Positions 19,453 to 29,789 of a DNA stretch of 64,000 nt are shown one piece after another (position 1 is the first letter of the stretch; every line of letters begins with the position of its first letter). The position numbers were made by a program, and so were the translations under genes. The DNA comes from JBBRCE01 sp038205115 (GTDB taxonomy: Bacteria > Planctomycetota > Planctomycetia > Pirellulales > JBBRCE01): positions 37,980-101,979 of the forward strand of contig JBBRCE010000014.1 of NCBI GenBank assembly GCA_038205115.1, in the 5' to 3' direction. The notes below the pieces were generated by a model that ran no database searches, was not told where the DNA came from, and was given only the letters and a program-made list of their open reading frames with translations.

Positions 19453-20559
19453 CTATTTTCCTTTGCCTAAGAAGAGTTTGATCGAATCGTAAATGGCTTC
19501 GCGGTTTTCGATTTCCGAAAGCACGAGTTTTTCGTTATCGCCAATGCCGTTGCGAAGCGAACGCAGGTATTCGCCGCTGCCGTAGGGACTTTCGACCTGC
19601 CCATAGCAAAACAGGTTGACGTGCGGCAGGATTTTTTCGCGCAGGATCGCCAGGCTCTGCTGGTTGTCTTCGCCCCAGTTATCGCCGTCAGAAAATTGAA
19701 AGCAGTAGATGTTCCAGTCGGCCGGCGGAAACTCGGCGGCGATCATTTCCGCGCACACCCGGTAGGCGGAACTGATCCGCGTGCCGCCGCTCTCGCGGGT
19801 GTGATAGAACGTTTCTTCGTCCACCGCCTTGGCCGCCGCGTCGTGGATGATGTAGCGCTTGGCCAGACCGTCGTACTGGCTAGTGAGCCAAGTGTCGATC
19901 CAAAACGCTTCGGTGCGGACGATGGCTTTTTGATCGTCGGTCATCGAGCCGCTGACATCCATCAAATAGATGACCGCCGCGTTGGCTTCCGGCAGTTGCA
20001 CGGTCCGCCAAGAACGGTAACGTTTATCTTCGCGGATGGGCACCACGCGCGGATCGGCGGCGCTATACGTTTTATTGGAAATCTGCCGCCGCATGGCTTC
20101 CATGTACGTCCGTTTGAAGTGGCGGAGCGATTCCGGACCGGTGCGGCGGATGCTGGTGTAGCGCGTTTTTTCTTGGACGATGGTGTCCTGCCCTTTAGGC
20201 TGAATGCGCGGCAATTCCAGTTCGTCGCCCAAGATGGCAGCCAGTTCTTCGAGCGAAATATCCACTTCCAGCACATGCCGACCGGGATCGCTACCGGCTT
20301 GCTTGCCGGCGCCGTCTTGATCGCCCCCGCTGGCCACGGGCGTGCCGTTTTCGCCTTCGCCCTGGCCGACTCCGCCCGAGCCGTTTTTGCCGTAGCGGAA
20401 GTGTGGCACGTCGAGCTGCGGCAGCGGGATGCTGATCAGATCCTTGCCCTTGCGGCCGAACATTTCGCCGTGGGTGACGTACTTTCGCAAGTTCTGACGA
20501 ATCTTGCCGCGAACGATCTGTTTGAACCGCGAGTTATCGCGGTCGATGTTCATGGTCAT
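19453..20559 (-). CDS. yeaH: DUF444 family protein (YeaH/YhbH) with VWA-like domain
   Basis: A 368-residue protein of the YeaH/YhbH family, encoded between PrkA and SpoVR. The N-terminus reads RFKQIVRGKIRQNLRKYV and DLISIPLPQLDVPHFRYG, a family hallmark; a Gly-rich linker follows. The C-terminal VWA-like domain carries a MIDAS-type DVSGSMTDDQK and GGTRISSAYRVC. In E. coli the YeaG kinase and YeaH interact and act in the nitrogen-starvation response; the same partnership is inferred here from synteny. Confidence 0.94.
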   Translation of the reverse strand: MTMNIDRDNSRFKQIVRGKIRQNLRKYVTHGEMFGRKGKDLISIPLPQLDVPHFRYGKNGSGGVGQGEGENGTPVASGGDQDGAGKQAGSDPGRHVLEVDISLEELAAILGDELELPRIQPKGQDTIVQEKTRYTSIRRTGPESLRHFKRTYMEAMRRQISNKTYSAADPRVVPIREDKRYRSWRTVQLPEANAAVIYLMDVSGSMTDDQKAIVRTEAFWIDTWLTSQYDGLAKRYIIHDAAAKAVDEETFYHTRESGGTRISSAYRVCAEMIAAEFPPADWNIYCFQFSDGDNWGEDNQQSLAILREKILPHVNLFCYGQVESPYGSGEYLRSLRNGIGDNEKLVLSEIENREAIYDSIKLFLGKGK

Positions 20560-20745
20560 GACCGGACTCTTTCAAGCTGCCGATTGGTTTCCGTCCATTC
20601 GGCCAGGCTGCAACACGCAGCAGGCTCAATGGACAGTCGCCTCGTAAAGGAATGCCAATGCGTGAATTTCCACGGTGAATCCGAACGAAGTTTGTTGGGC
20701 GGACAGTACGTGTTCTCAGTGCGTTTTCTCAGTGCGTGATCGCGG

Positions 20746-22791
20746 TTAGTGCTTCACATCTCCGCGGGCGAAGATGCTGGCCACGTAGTTCAAGACGTCG
20801 CTGGCGCTTTCTTCGTCGTAACCGTAATCGCGAATCAGCCGGCCTTTGACCACGTCGATCTTGGCTTGCGTGGCTGCGTCGACCACGTTGGTCACCAAGC
20901 TGGTCAGCTTGATGGTGTCTTTTTGATCTTCGAACAATTTGAGTTCCAGCGCTTTGTACAACCGCTCGTTGGTTTTGTAATCGAACGTGCGGCCGTCGAT
21001 CGACAGCGCGCCGATGTAGTTCATGATTTCGCGGCGGAAATCGTCTTTGCGGCTATCGGGAATGTCGATTTTTTCTTCGATCGACCGCATCAAGCGTTCG
21101 TCCGGCTCGTCGTATTGGCCGGTGAACTTGTTGCGGACCTTCTCGCGTTGGGTGTACGCCTTGACGTTGTCGATGTAGTTGGCGCACAGCCGTTTGAGCG
21201 CGTCTTCGTCGGCGGCAATGGCGCGTTGCACCTCGTTCTTGACGATATTGGTGTACTCTTGCTTGACCACCGTCAGCAGTTCGCGGTAATGGGCTTTGAG
21301 TTCTTCGCTGGTGATCAGGCTGTGATGCTTGAGGCCTTGCTCCAGTTCGTTCATCATCATGAACGGGTTGACGCTGGTGGCCTCGGGATGCGCCACCAGG
21401 GCGTTACTGAGTTTGTCTTGCACGTAGCGCGGCGAGATGCCGTGCATGCCTTCGCTGACGGCCTGTTCGCGCAGCTCTTTGATATTGTCTTCGGTAAAGC
21501 CAGGCAGGCTCTTGCCGTTGTAAAGTTTGAGTTTTTGCAGCAGCGTCAGATTGGCGTTCTTGGGTTCTTCCAGCCGCGTCAGAATCGCCCACATGGCGGC
21601 CATTTCGATGGTGTGCGGAGCAATGTGCTTGCCGGCCACTTTCTCGCGGTTGTAGTCTTTTTCGTAAATCTTGATTTCGTCCGAAAGCCGCGTGACGTAG
21701 GGCACGTCGATCTTAACGGTCCGATCGCGCAAGGCTTCCATGAACTCGTTGTTCTGCAGCCGGCGATATTCGGGCTCATTGGTGTGGCCCAAAATCACTT
21801 CGTCGATATCCGTCTGCGCGAACTTCTTGGGTTTGACTTTGTGTTCTTGGCTAGCGCCCAGCAGGTCGTACAGAAACGCCACGTCCAATTTCAGCACTTC
21901 CACGAATTCGACCAGCCCGCGATTGGCGATGTTGAATTCGCCATCGAAGTTGAACGCCCGCGGATCGCTGTCGCTGCCGTATTCGGCGATCTTGCGATAG
22001 TTGATGTCGCCGGTGAGTTCGGTGGAATCCTGATTTTTTTCGTCCTTGGGCTGAAACGTGCCGATGCCGACGCGGTCTTTCTCGCTGAGAATCAACCGCT
22101 TGACGCGCACATCTTGAATGACGCGAGTCCAGTCGCCTTCGTACAGCTTCAGACGCTCGGAGTAGACGTGCCGACAGTAAGGGCAAAGCTCGCCAACGAT
22201 TTTGACTCGATACTGATCGGCAGCGTGACCGTTGTTGAGTTGCGCGGCAATCTCTTCGCGAAATCGCTCAGGCACCAGGTGCAGCGGTTCTTCGTGCATG
22301 GGGCACCAATGCGTATCGGTGCGATTTTCGACATCGAACCAGCCCAGCGTGTACAGCGCGCCGGGATCGGTTTGCGAATAATGCTCGAGGCCCTTCTTCA
22401 GCAGGCGGGCGATCGTGCTTTTGCTGCTACCCACCGGGCCGTGCAGCAGCAGCACGCGCTTTTCGATGCCGTAACCTTGCGCGGCGCTTTTGAAGGCGTT
22501 GACCAGCGAATGCAATTGATTTTCCAGACCAAAGACGGCATCTTCGCCGTGGTTGTCGGGGTCGTGAAAGAATCGGTAGCGGGTTTTGCGCTCGCGATTT
22601 TCTTCGTAGTTTTCCGTGCCGTACGACATCACCATTTGGTAAACGCGTTGAAAGGCGTTACGGGTGACCGTGGGATCGGCCTGCACCAGATCGAGATATT
22701 CCTCGAACGAGCCTTCCCAGTTCTTCTTGCGGAACTGGCCGATATCCTGCCGGGCTGCCACCAGAGAAATGATTTCGCGTCCACCTGCCAT
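20746..22791 (-). CDS. prkA: PrkA-type serine protein kinase / AAA+ protein (YeaG)
   Basis: About 681 residues. ATG 22791 is chosen because a strong GGAGG lies 8 bases upstream; the frame stays open further but reads as non-coding. The N-terminal AAA+ part contains the Walker A motif HGPVGSSKSTIARLLKKG, then THWCPMHEEPLHLVPERFRE with a Cys pair completed by CPYC downstream, and GLVEFVEVLKLD. The C-terminal half matches the PrkA kinase region (RLSDEIKIYEKDYNREKV, GISPRYVQDKLSNA). Family members phosphorylate a 60-kDa protein in Bacillus and control starvation responses in E. coli. It heads the operon with DUF444 (186-base gap) and SpoVR. Confidence 0.95.
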   Translation of the reverse strand: MAGGREIISLVAARQDIGQFRKKNWEGSFEEYLDLVQADPTVTRNAFQRVYQMVMSYGTENYEENRERKTRYRFFHDPDNHGEDAVFGLENQLHSLVNAFKSAAQGYGIEKRVLLLHGPVGSSKSTIARLLKKGLEHYSQTDPGALYTLGWFDVENRTDTHWCPMHEEPLHLVPERFREEIAAQLNNGHAADQYRVKIVGELCPYCRHVYSERLKLYEGDWTRVIQDVRVKRLILSEKDRVGIGTFQPKDEKNQDSTELTGDINYRKIAEYGSDSDPRAFNFDGEFNIANRGLVEFVEVLKLDVAFLYDLLGASQEHKVKPKKFAQTDIDEVILGHTNEPEYRRLQNNEFMEALRDRTVKIDVPYVTRLSDEIKIYEKDYNREKVAGKHIAPHTIEMAAMWAILTRLEEPKNANLTLLQKLKLYNGKSLPGFTEDNIKELREQAVSEGMHGISPRYVQDKLSNALVAHPEATSVNPFMMMNELEQGLKHHSLITSEELKAHYRELLTVVKQEYTNIVKNEVQRAIAADEDALKRLCANYIDNVKAYTQREKVRNKFTGQYDEPDERLMRSIEEKIDIPDSRKDDFRREIMNYIGALSIDGRTFDYKTNERLYKALELKLFEDQKDTIKLTSLVTNVVDAATQAKIDVVKGRLIRDYGYDEESASDVLNYVASIFARGDVKH

Positions 22792-23622
22792 GTGAGATTC
22801 CTCCACGTCGGTTTGGCGAAGCGAGTCGCGCGGCACTTCGTGCGGGCGACCACTCAGCCGGCAATTGCTGTTTACACTTTCTACGCAACGTGCGACGCAT
22901 GTGTTGTGCGAATCGAACGTCTGCGAACGACTTTGTTGGACAGCTCGGCTTTCTGTTGAGACGCCTGCAACGACTTTCGGTTCACATGCCGTCTTCAAAA
23001 CGGCCGCCCCAGTCGCCGTGCGGCGGTTGAGTTCCGCGCAGCGTCAAGGCGTTGCCAGGGCAAGACATGGACGGGCGTACCGGCCCTTACAAGTGGGTCG
23101 GTCGCTCTGGTCGCGCGATCGCACCACAATTGTTGTTAACGGAAGTGCAACCGAGAGACGCTTGCGAGGACAAGCGGAGAGAAAGTTGCAAAAGATCGCT
23201 CAAAAGCAAGCAGAAAACCGGACGCGCGGTCGAGGGGCACTCTTCTCTTACGGAGCAATTCTCAGCGAGAACTGCCCGTCGCCACGTCCGTTCTCATCCA
23301 TTTCAGTATCGTCACAACTTTACATCGCGGCAATATCACTTATGCCGAATTTTCGAAATCGCATTTCGATTGCGGCAAGCCGCCAGAAAATGACGCAAAA
23401 AACCGGCCGTTTTTCGCTGTTTTCCGCGACTCGTTTGCTCAAGCCCTTGCGCGGCTTAACGATTCGCGCGGTCCGAGATCCGACTTCGCGACATAGACAC
23501 TCCGTGCCGACGCGATGTCTTGGTGATCGCGCAGTCAAGACACGCGCCGCTGCGTCGCGCGGCAAACCGGGACGAACACCGCGGCCGTGCAACGGTCACA
23601 ATCGAGCAGTCCGGTTGACGCG
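22792..23622. other. long intergenic region upstream of prkA
   Basis: About 830 bases separating the prkA start from the TadG-like stop. It should contain the prkA leader and promoter. Open frames across it on both strands have no ribosome site, no recognisable domain and poor composition, and I regard them as chance. An AT-flanked CGGCCG near 23400 is the only local structure noticed. Confidence 0.5.
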
Positions 23623-26070
23623 TTATTTCACCAAGATGACCGAGATGTCGCTATCCATGATGGTGCTGAACGCGGTTTGCAGTTTGCTTTGTCGCTGACT
23701 CAAATTGCCGATGCACCATTTGTAACCGTTGGTCGGATCGCTGGCGCTGGCCGGAAACGTGGTCGCGCCGATGGTTGACATTTGCTGCAAAAAGCTGACC
23801 GCCGACGCGGGCTCCGCGCCTTCGGCCGTGGATTCGAACACCGAACCAAACGCCAGCGTGTGGATTTTGGCCGTTTTGCGGGGCGTGGAAAAACCGGGGA
23901 GGCCGGCGGTGTCGCTATCCAGTGCGCAAATCCGCGTGGCCACGTCCAGCGCATCTTGCGAGGCGCTGCCGCCGCTGGCGGTAAACGCATCGCTGGCGCG
24001 AATGTTGTAATACGAGTTGTACGCGCCGGAGTTGGTCGAAGCAGCATTGGTGGCGGTGTTGGCCATTCCGTCGGTTTCCAGGATCACCATTTTCTGCGCG
24101 TTTTTGCGCCCCCAACCACCCGCGCCGGCGCTGCGCAACGCGCTGCTGCCGCTCAACTGGTTGTAGGCCACGCGCAGGCCGTAACCGGTAGCCGTGTTGC
24201 CGGTGTAATCTCCGTGGGCACGCGGCGTGGCCAGTCCGTTGGCATCCCACGGTCGGACATCGGCCGTACTGGAGTTGGGCGGAAACCACAGGGCGTCGAT
24301 CATGCCGGAATAATCGCGGCCCAAATCGACCACCGCTTCGTTGAATTCGCCCGCCTCGGACGCTTCGCCGGTGTAATTGGGCCGGCTAAACATGATCAGC
24401 GAGACCATATCGTTGGGATGATTGTTTTGAATGTCTTGCAACGCGCCTTGCACGCCCAGCTTGGCGGCCACCATCGACACATCGTGCGCCGTGCCGGGCA
24501 GCAAACCGGTATCTAGCATGTACTGGATCATGGTCATCGGACCAAACCACAGTCGATGCCGCGGGCGTAAGGGGTTATCCAGCGCCGCGACGTACGAACG
24601 GCCCAGCGGGTCGTTGGCGTCGGGTCCGGTGATTTGCACGCCGGCGCCATCGGTGGCGCTGCCGCAGGTGAAGTCGGGACCGTAGCTGCAAGACGGATTG
24701 CCGGGATGCTGGATGTTGCCCATCGGGTCGCGCCAGACGCCAATCGTGAAGTCGATGTATTCCTTCCAGAAGCGCTGGTCGGCGTTGGCGATGGCGCTGT
24801 TGGGCTGCGTATGATCGTAGGCGCTAGCCGGAACGTCGGCCGGGATCGACGAATAAAACAGAATGCGCCCTGCGCGCAACTGCGTGGGAAACGGCGACGG
24901 CGCGGCCTTGATCCATTTCAATATTTTTTTGTAATTGATCACATACTTGCCGGCCGGATCGTTCCAGTGTCCCGTGCTGTCCCATAGCGCGCGGTTGTCG
25001 TTACAGACACCGCCGAAGCTGGGCGAAACGCCGCCTGGCAGCATGAAATACTTTTTCCGCCAGTCGCTTGCCGCAGCCAGTTGCGGCGGCCAAATGAAGA
25101 ACGTCTTTCCCCAGTAACCCGGGCCTTCGGTATAACCATTGAACGCCACGTAGCCAGTGAACCCGACCGCAGCGCTGCCGGTGATCTCTTTCCAATTCTT
25201 GGCCGGAGTGGTCAGAGAACCGAGCACATTAAAATACTGATCGCCACCGCTGAGTAAATTGGTGATGCCGCCGGCGGCTGGCGTAAAGGCGGCCGCAGCC
25301 GCCGCGCCGCGGTTGTTTTTGTAAAAGTCGTTGACCATAGCCGAGACGCCATTGGCCGATTGCGAAATGTTGCACTTGCCCACACGCGGATCGCTGCTGG
25401 TGCATTGCAACTTGGCCAGCGGCGAATACGTCTGTTTATAGGGGCCGAACTCGGGAAACAGCGGATCGCTGTTATTCGAACTGTTGTTTTCTGTGCCGAG
25501 GTACGATTCGTTGTTCCACAAGTCGCTTTCGTTGTTCATCGAACCGGAATAATCCAAGACGATGGCTACATCGCGTGGGCGGTGCGCGGCGGTGGCTGTG
25601 ACGGTGATTGTCGAACCCGAGTAGCCAAAAATCCGCGAAAACGCGCCAGCGACGCGATGCGTGATCGTGACTTCCGTCAAGTTGTAATTGTCGGGCGAGA
25701 CCGGTGGAAACTCCGGCGCAAACGTTTGCGATGCGGTGTCGTAATGTTACGCACCGTGACGGACAGTGACTTCGCTGGCCGGAATGTTGGCGCCTAAAAT
25801 CTTGTTAGCGGTGGCCGCCGCAACGGCATTGGTACTGGCCGCGCTGAGGTTACTGCTGGACGATCCATCGAGCGATGCCGCGCCGGCCAGAGCCGCGGCA
25901 TCGGCCGCGTTCTGACATTGCGTGCGGGCCGTGGAGATCATGCCGAGATCTACCGCCAAGGCCACAAAACCGCACAGGGCCGTCATCGAAATCGCCAGCA
26001 TCGGCATGATCGTGCCGCGGCGCGGAGCGTGGACAATGTGCGTATACGCGCGTTTCTGAATGGTCGTCAT
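23623..26070 (-). pseudogene. tadG: TadG-like Flp pilus assembly protein with VWA domain, interrupted by in-frame TAA
   Basis: Reading from ATG 26070, a Tad-type N-terminus (GTIMPMLAISMTALCGFVAL membrane helix, then RTQCQNAADAAALAGA) continues to SEVTVRHGA and stops at TAA (25747-25749). The same frame continues as HYDTASQTFAPEFPP, TITVTATAAHRPRDVAIVLD and the MIDAS motif DYSGSM, then an 650-residue VWA-containing region to 23623. Frame is unchanged across the stop, and the joined protein (about 815 positions) has the normal TadG layout. No good start codon follows the stop (a TTG at 25680 at best), so this is a nonsense mutation, a sequencing error or readthrough. It overlaps the upstream tadE stop by one base. 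Confidence 0.85.
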
Positions 26071-26513
26071 TAGTTGGCTTCGCTATGCATGATGCTTTTG
26101 GAGACCAGACGCAGTGGGTTGGGCAGCAGGCTAAACGTCGGCACGATCGGTTTGAAATCGCCGTTGATTTCGACCGCGATTCCGTCAGACAACGAGGCGT
26201 CTGTCCAGGCACCCAGGTTGGCGCCGGTGGTCAAATCGGCCTTGTAAACCAGCACGTTCATGTTGGTGAGTCGAATTCCGCCCAGACAGTTGGTGGCGCG
26301 AGTTTGGATGTCGCTGGTGGTCAGCGTTTGCGTATTGACCACCGCGTAACGGGCCGCCTCGCGGACCGCGTTATCGATTGCCGTCCGGGTCATCACAAAC
26401 CGGGCGTAATCAAAAATGCCGAGCAAAAATAGCAGTGCCACGTTCAGCACGATAGCCGTTTCGACAATCGTCGCGCCGCGCCGCCGAATTCGCTGATGGC
26501 CAAAACGTTTCAT
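26070..26513 (-). CDS. tadE: TadE-like pilus assembly pseudopilin
   Basis: A 147-residue TadE/G-type protein. After a basic N-terminus (KRFGHQRIRRRGATIVETAI) comes the single membrane helix VLNVALLFLLGIFDYARFVM and a conserved NAVREAARYAVVNT segment; the rest is a small extracytoplasmic domain. TadE-like proteins are minor pseudopilins of the Tad/Flp tight-adherence system, with the Glu in VETA required for processing and assembly. The stop overlaps the next ATG (TAATG), so translation of the TadG-like frame is coupled to it. Confidence 0.87.
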   Translation of the reverse strand: MKRFGHQRIRRRGATIVETAIVLNVALLFLLGIFDYARFVMTRTAIDNAVREAARYAVVNTQTLTTSDIQTRATNCLGGIRLTNMNVLVYKADLTTGANLGAWTDASLSDGIAVEINGDFKPIVPTFSLLPNPLRLVSKSIMHSEAN

Positions 26514-26537
26514 AACGGGTAACCAATTCTTGTTGGA

Positions 26538-27077
26538 CTAATAACCGGCCGGCGCCGTGATGGTGGCAGGGTACGATTGCTGATTGGTCGAATACCAAAC
26601 GCTGGACGACGTGACGTTGGTCGAGGTGCTGGTGAAAAATCGCGTGGTCGACCAGCGAACATCTTTAAACGGAATGACCGCGGTCACCTGAAAGCGATCG
26701 AGGTGATTCGCTACCGAAGGATCCACGCCGGCCGAAGTTAAATTCGTGACGGTCACCGATAAATTGGCGGTCGGGATGCCGTAGGTCTGCAAATATTGCG
26801 TCACGCATTGCTTGATTGCCGCCGTGTTAAGTTGCGCGCCGGCTGCCTGACGTCCGCCTTCGTGTACGGCGTTATCGAGCACTTGCTGCGTGTCCGCCAA
26901 TCGACCGACTTCCCAAATTCCGGCCAGCATGGTCAGCAGCAGTGGCAACACCACGGCCAATTCCACAGCGGCCGCCCCACGCCGCGCGCCGGTCCTGCCA
27001 TTTCGCGTGCACCGACAACCGCCGCGCATTGTCTGCGCGACGCGAGTGACGGTGTTTCGGGGTAGCAGTGCGGACAT
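26538..27077 (-). CDS. TadE-like pilus assembly protein (second copy)
   Basis: A 179-residue TadE-like protein, first gene of the three-gene Tad block. The Arg-rich N-terminus RTGARRGAAAVELAVVLPLL carries the conserved Glu, followed by a membrane helix and LADTQQVLDNAVHEGGRQAA, the usual amphipathic segment. The C-terminal domain contains RWSTTRFFTSTSTNVTSSSV. It lies 24 bases upstream of the second tadE. No secretin, ATPase or TadB/C genes are nearby, so the rest of the Tad machinery must be elsewhere. Confidence 0.85.
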   Translation of the reverse strand: MSALLPRNTVTRVAQTMRGGCRCTRNGRTGARRGAAAVELAVVLPLLLTMLAGIWEVGRLADTQQVLDNAVHEGGRQAAGAQLNTAAIKQCVTQYLQTYGIPTANLSVTVTNLTSAGVDPSVANHLDRFQVTAVIPFKDVRWSTTRFFTSTSTNVTSSSVWYSTNQQSYPATITAPAGY

Positions 27078-27294
27078 GTTCGAACCGGGTCGAGGGAAGA
27101 CAGTGCTGTGTTCTGCGGTTGATTTTCACCGTCGAAAATCGCGCCGAGAATGAGTCGCACTGAAGACTAGCTTATTTGGCGACGGCAGCGGTCTGGCAAG
27201 CGGTATCCACCGTTACAATTGGCACAGGTGTCAGGCAGGCCCGCGCATTTGCGGGAAATACCGCTGAAGAGGTCGCAATCGACCTTCGCACTTG

Positions 27295-29367
27295 CTACCG
27301 CGCGGGGCGCTGGCCGCCGTAAATTGGCAGGTAGCGATAGTAAACTTCCAGGCACAGCGCGCTCATGGCGGTGCTGTAAACACGCCCGCCGTAACCGCCC
27401 CAGACGGCGTCGGGCTTCCAACTGCCCACCGCATCGCCGGCGGTCTCTTGCTGCTTGAGCAGCGTGGCCTGCAGCGACTCGGTCCAGCGTTGCCAGCGCG
27501 GGCCTTGCACCTGATACATGCTGAGCGTGCCATAGTACCAGTAGTACAGATTCGGCCGCTCGTCGCCCGGCAATTCGCTCATCACGAAGTCGGCCGCTTC
27601 TTCGGTGGAGGCTGCTTGCGTTACGCCTAAGAACTGCCGGCAAAGCAGCGCTTCGGCCGTCATCGTGCGGCTCGGTCGCTCGCCAGGGCGGTAGCTGCCC
27701 AGGCCGGCCGCACGGCCGGATGAGACACTGCGAAGGAAGCGGACCATGCCATCGCGCGTGCGGCTGGGCATTTCGATGCCGGAAAGTTCCGCGCTTTTCA
27801 GGGCCATCAATTGCCAGCCGAGTTGGCTGGTATCGCCGGTCTCTTGCGGCTGATAGCGCCAGCCGCCCGTCGTGGGATGTTGTGCGGACAACGTGTAGGC
27901 TAGGGCCGCGCGGAGCGGCTTTTCCAACCGCTTGTCGCCGGTCATGGCGTAGGCTTCGCTCAATGCAAACGTCGAAATTCCGTGGCAGTACATGAACGAA
28001 TAGACTTCGGCCGAACCGCCCAAGTTGCCGTTTGGCGCCTGGATCGAAATCAGATATTCCAAACCGTGCTGGACGGTCACGGCGTGTTTGCCTTGCAGGT
28101 GCGTGTTGCCGGCGCCCAGGAACGCGAGCAGCGCCATGCCGGTGATGCCGGAGTCGGCCTTTGAGCCTGCGCCGCGGCGGTCGTGGCCGTCGATGGCGTT
28201 GGTTTCTTTGCCGGCGCCGTAGTGCGCGGCGTCCCAGTGTCCGTCGGGACTTTGCACCGCGGCCAGCCATTTGAGCGCGGCTTGCACGGCGCTCTCGCCG
28301 GCCGCGCTGCCGCCGCGACTTTCGGCAATGGCCACTTTGTCGCCCGCCAGGCGATCCGCGTAAACCTCGGGCAATTTGCCGGGCTCCGCGCTGGCATCGC
28401 CGGTCTTGGCGCTGGAGTTGTTCGCATCGCGGCCGCCGCTACCAGCAGCGCCGCCCGTGTTGGCCGTGCCTGGGCCAGTGGCGCTAGCCACGGCGCTGAT
28501 CGCGTCGGGCGCATCGTCGGTGCCGGGTTGGGATGTTGCGCCGGCAACGTGTTTCGCAGATTGATCGTTAGGCTTGGAGCGGACGCCGTCGGGGGCCAAG
28601 CCGCTGGGCGGTTCCGGAATGCCTGGCAGCGGACCGATGGCTTCGCTGCCGGCTTGCGACTGCGTGCCGGGCTCGGTTTCGGTCTTTGCGCCGGGCGCGT
28701 GCGGAACGTCGGCCGGATCGGTCGAACGGGGCCGCTGCACATTGGCGATTGCGCCCGGTTGTGGAGCCGGCGCTCCCGCGGGCGCGCTGGCGGCCACCGC
28801 AGGCGCGGCTTCGATCGGCGCGGCGGGCTGCGCCTCGGGCTTGGCAGTTTGCGACGGCGGCGGTTGTACGGCGGCCACGGCGGCCGGCGCGGACAGCGTT
28901 GGCAACTTGCCGATGTTCATTGAGGCGGTGGGCGAGAGATCGAGCGTCCGCGGCGCAACGATCGCCAATTCTTGCATCGGGCGCTCGATGCTCGTGGCAT
29001 CTGGCGCAACGGCGGGCGACATGAATTGATCCCAGCCGCCGGCTGCTTGGTCGTGCGAGTCGACCTGACCTTTGTCCGAGTAGCCGGTTCCGCCCGCAGC
29101 GCCATCCACCAGCGACATTCGAAACGGTGGCGGCGGTGGCGCCGACTCGCCCACGATCTGCACGGTCGTGGCGTAGCCGGCCAGCAGCAAATGCGCCAGC
29201 ACCGAAAGCGCCGCGCATTTGTGTAGCGGATTCGAATGGCCCCAACTGGTCCGCATCAGCACCAGCAGCGCCAGCGTCAGAAACGCCAGCCCACACCAGA
29301 TCGAAATCCAAAGCCAAGAGGCGTGCAGAATCACTTCTTGCAAATGGCCAATGCTCAAGTCGCCCAC
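27295..29367 (-). CDS. membrane-anchored squalene-cyclase/prenyltransferase-repeat protein
   Basis: A 690-residue protein from GTG 29367, 2 bases after the exbD stop, with an AAGAGG site inside exbD. Two N-terminal membrane helices (WLWISIWCGLAFLTLALLV and a second near residue 55) are followed by a long Ala/Pro/Gly linker (about 120-350). The C-terminal alpha/alpha-toroid of prenyltransferase/squalene-cyclase repeats shows LAAVQSPDGHWDA, GITGMALLAFLGAG, TTGGWRYQPQETGDTSQLGW and GWQLMAL. No cyclase DxDD motif is seen, so a binding or scaffolding role is more likely than terpene synthesis. Its link to ExbD/TolQ suggests an energised envelope complex. Confidence 0.85.
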   Translation of the reverse strand: MGDLSIGHLQEVILHASWLWISIWCGLAFLTLALLVLMRTSWGHSNPLHKCAALSVLAHLLLAGYATTVQIVGESAPPPPPFRMSLVDGAAGGTGYSDKGQVDSHDQAAGGWDQFMSPAVAPDATSIERPMQELAIVAPRTLDLSPTASMNIGKLPTLSAPAAVAAVQPPPSQTAKPEAQPAAPIEAAPAVAASAPAGAPAPQPGAIANVQRPRSTDPADVPHAPGAKTETEPGTQSQAGSEAIGPLPGIPEPPSGLAPDGVRSKPNDQSAKHVAGATSQPGTDDAPDAISAVASATGPGTANTGGAAGSGGRDANNSSAKTGDASAEPGKLPEVYADRLAGDKVAIAESRGGSAAGESAVQAALKWLAAVQSPDGHWDAAHYGAGKETNAIDGHDRRGAGSKADSGITGMALLAFLGAGNTHLQGKHAVTVQHGLEYLISIQAPNGNLGGSAEVYSFMYCHGISTFALSEAYAMTGDKRLEKPLRAALAYTLSAQHPTTGGWRYQPQETGDTSQLGWQLMALKSAELSGIEMPSRTRDGMVRFLRSVSSGRAAGLGSYRPGERPSRTMTAEALLCRQFLGVTQAASTEEAADFVMSELPGDERPNLYYWYYGTLSMYQVQGPRWQRWTESLQATLLKQQETAGDAVGSWKPDAVWGGYGGRVYSTAMSALCLEVYYRYLPIYGGQRPAR

Positions 29368-29369
29368 GA

Positions 29370-29789
29370 TTACCTCTTGGTGGTATCGAGTTTGACGGAG
29401 ATGGCCAATTCGGCAATGCCCGCTTGTCGGCAGGCGCTATAGACTTCGGTCATGCGGCCGTGCGTGGTCATCTTGTCGCCACGGATCAGCACGGCCAGAT
29501 CTTTATATTGCGAGCGCGCGGCCGCCAGTTGCCCTGTGAGCTCGGGGATCGAGACGCTCTTGCCGCCGATGGTCACATCGCCGTCTTGATAGACGTTGAT
29601 GACCTTGGGATCGGGCGCAGCCGACAGCGCGCCGCGATCGCTGATCGTCGGCACCTGCAGCGGCAGCTTGCGATCGTCCTCGGCAAACTTGGTCACCGCC
29701 ATGAAGAAAATCACCAGCAGAAACAGCACGTCGATCATCGACGTGAGATTCATTTGCGGCTCTTCATCGCGGATGGTCTTGAGTGGCAT
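29370..29789 (-). CDS. exbD: ExbD/TolR biopolymer transport protein
   Basis: A 139-residue single-pass protein. The N-terminal MNLTSMIDVLFLLVIFFMAV contains the essential membrane aspartate that carries protons in the ExbB/ExbD and TolQ/TolR motors. The periplasmic domain follows (PKVINVYQDGDVTIGGKSV, AVLIRGDKMTTHGRMTEVYS) with normal length. It is encoded between the TolQ/ExbB gene upstream and the cyclase-like gene directly downstream. No TonB or TolA gene is present here; the N-terminal membrane segments of the cyclase-like protein could be the motor's output partner, which is an inference. Confidence 0.93.
   Translation of the reverse strand: MPLKTIRDEEPQMNLTSMIDVLFLLVIFFMAVTKFAEDDRKLPLQVPTISDRGALSAAPDPKVINVYQDGDVTIGGKSVSIPELTGQLAAARSQYKDLAVLIRGDKMTTHGRMTEVYSACRQAGIAELAISVKLDTTKR

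Noticed and set aside
20749..22959. Very long open frame on the plus strand opposite prkA
   Set aside because: It is a shadow of prkA in GC-rich DNA; it has no ribosome site and no recognisable domain, whereas the minus strand codes for PrkA throughout.
22865..23698. 277-codon plus-strand open frame upstream of prkA
   Set aside because: Low-complexity Arg/Ala-rich translation, no start site and overlap with the prkA leader and the TadG end; regarded as chance.
23620..25680. A separate VWA protein starting with TTG at 25680
   Set aside because: The frame is continuous with the TadG N-terminus across the single stop, and the start would lie inside a conserved TadG segment.
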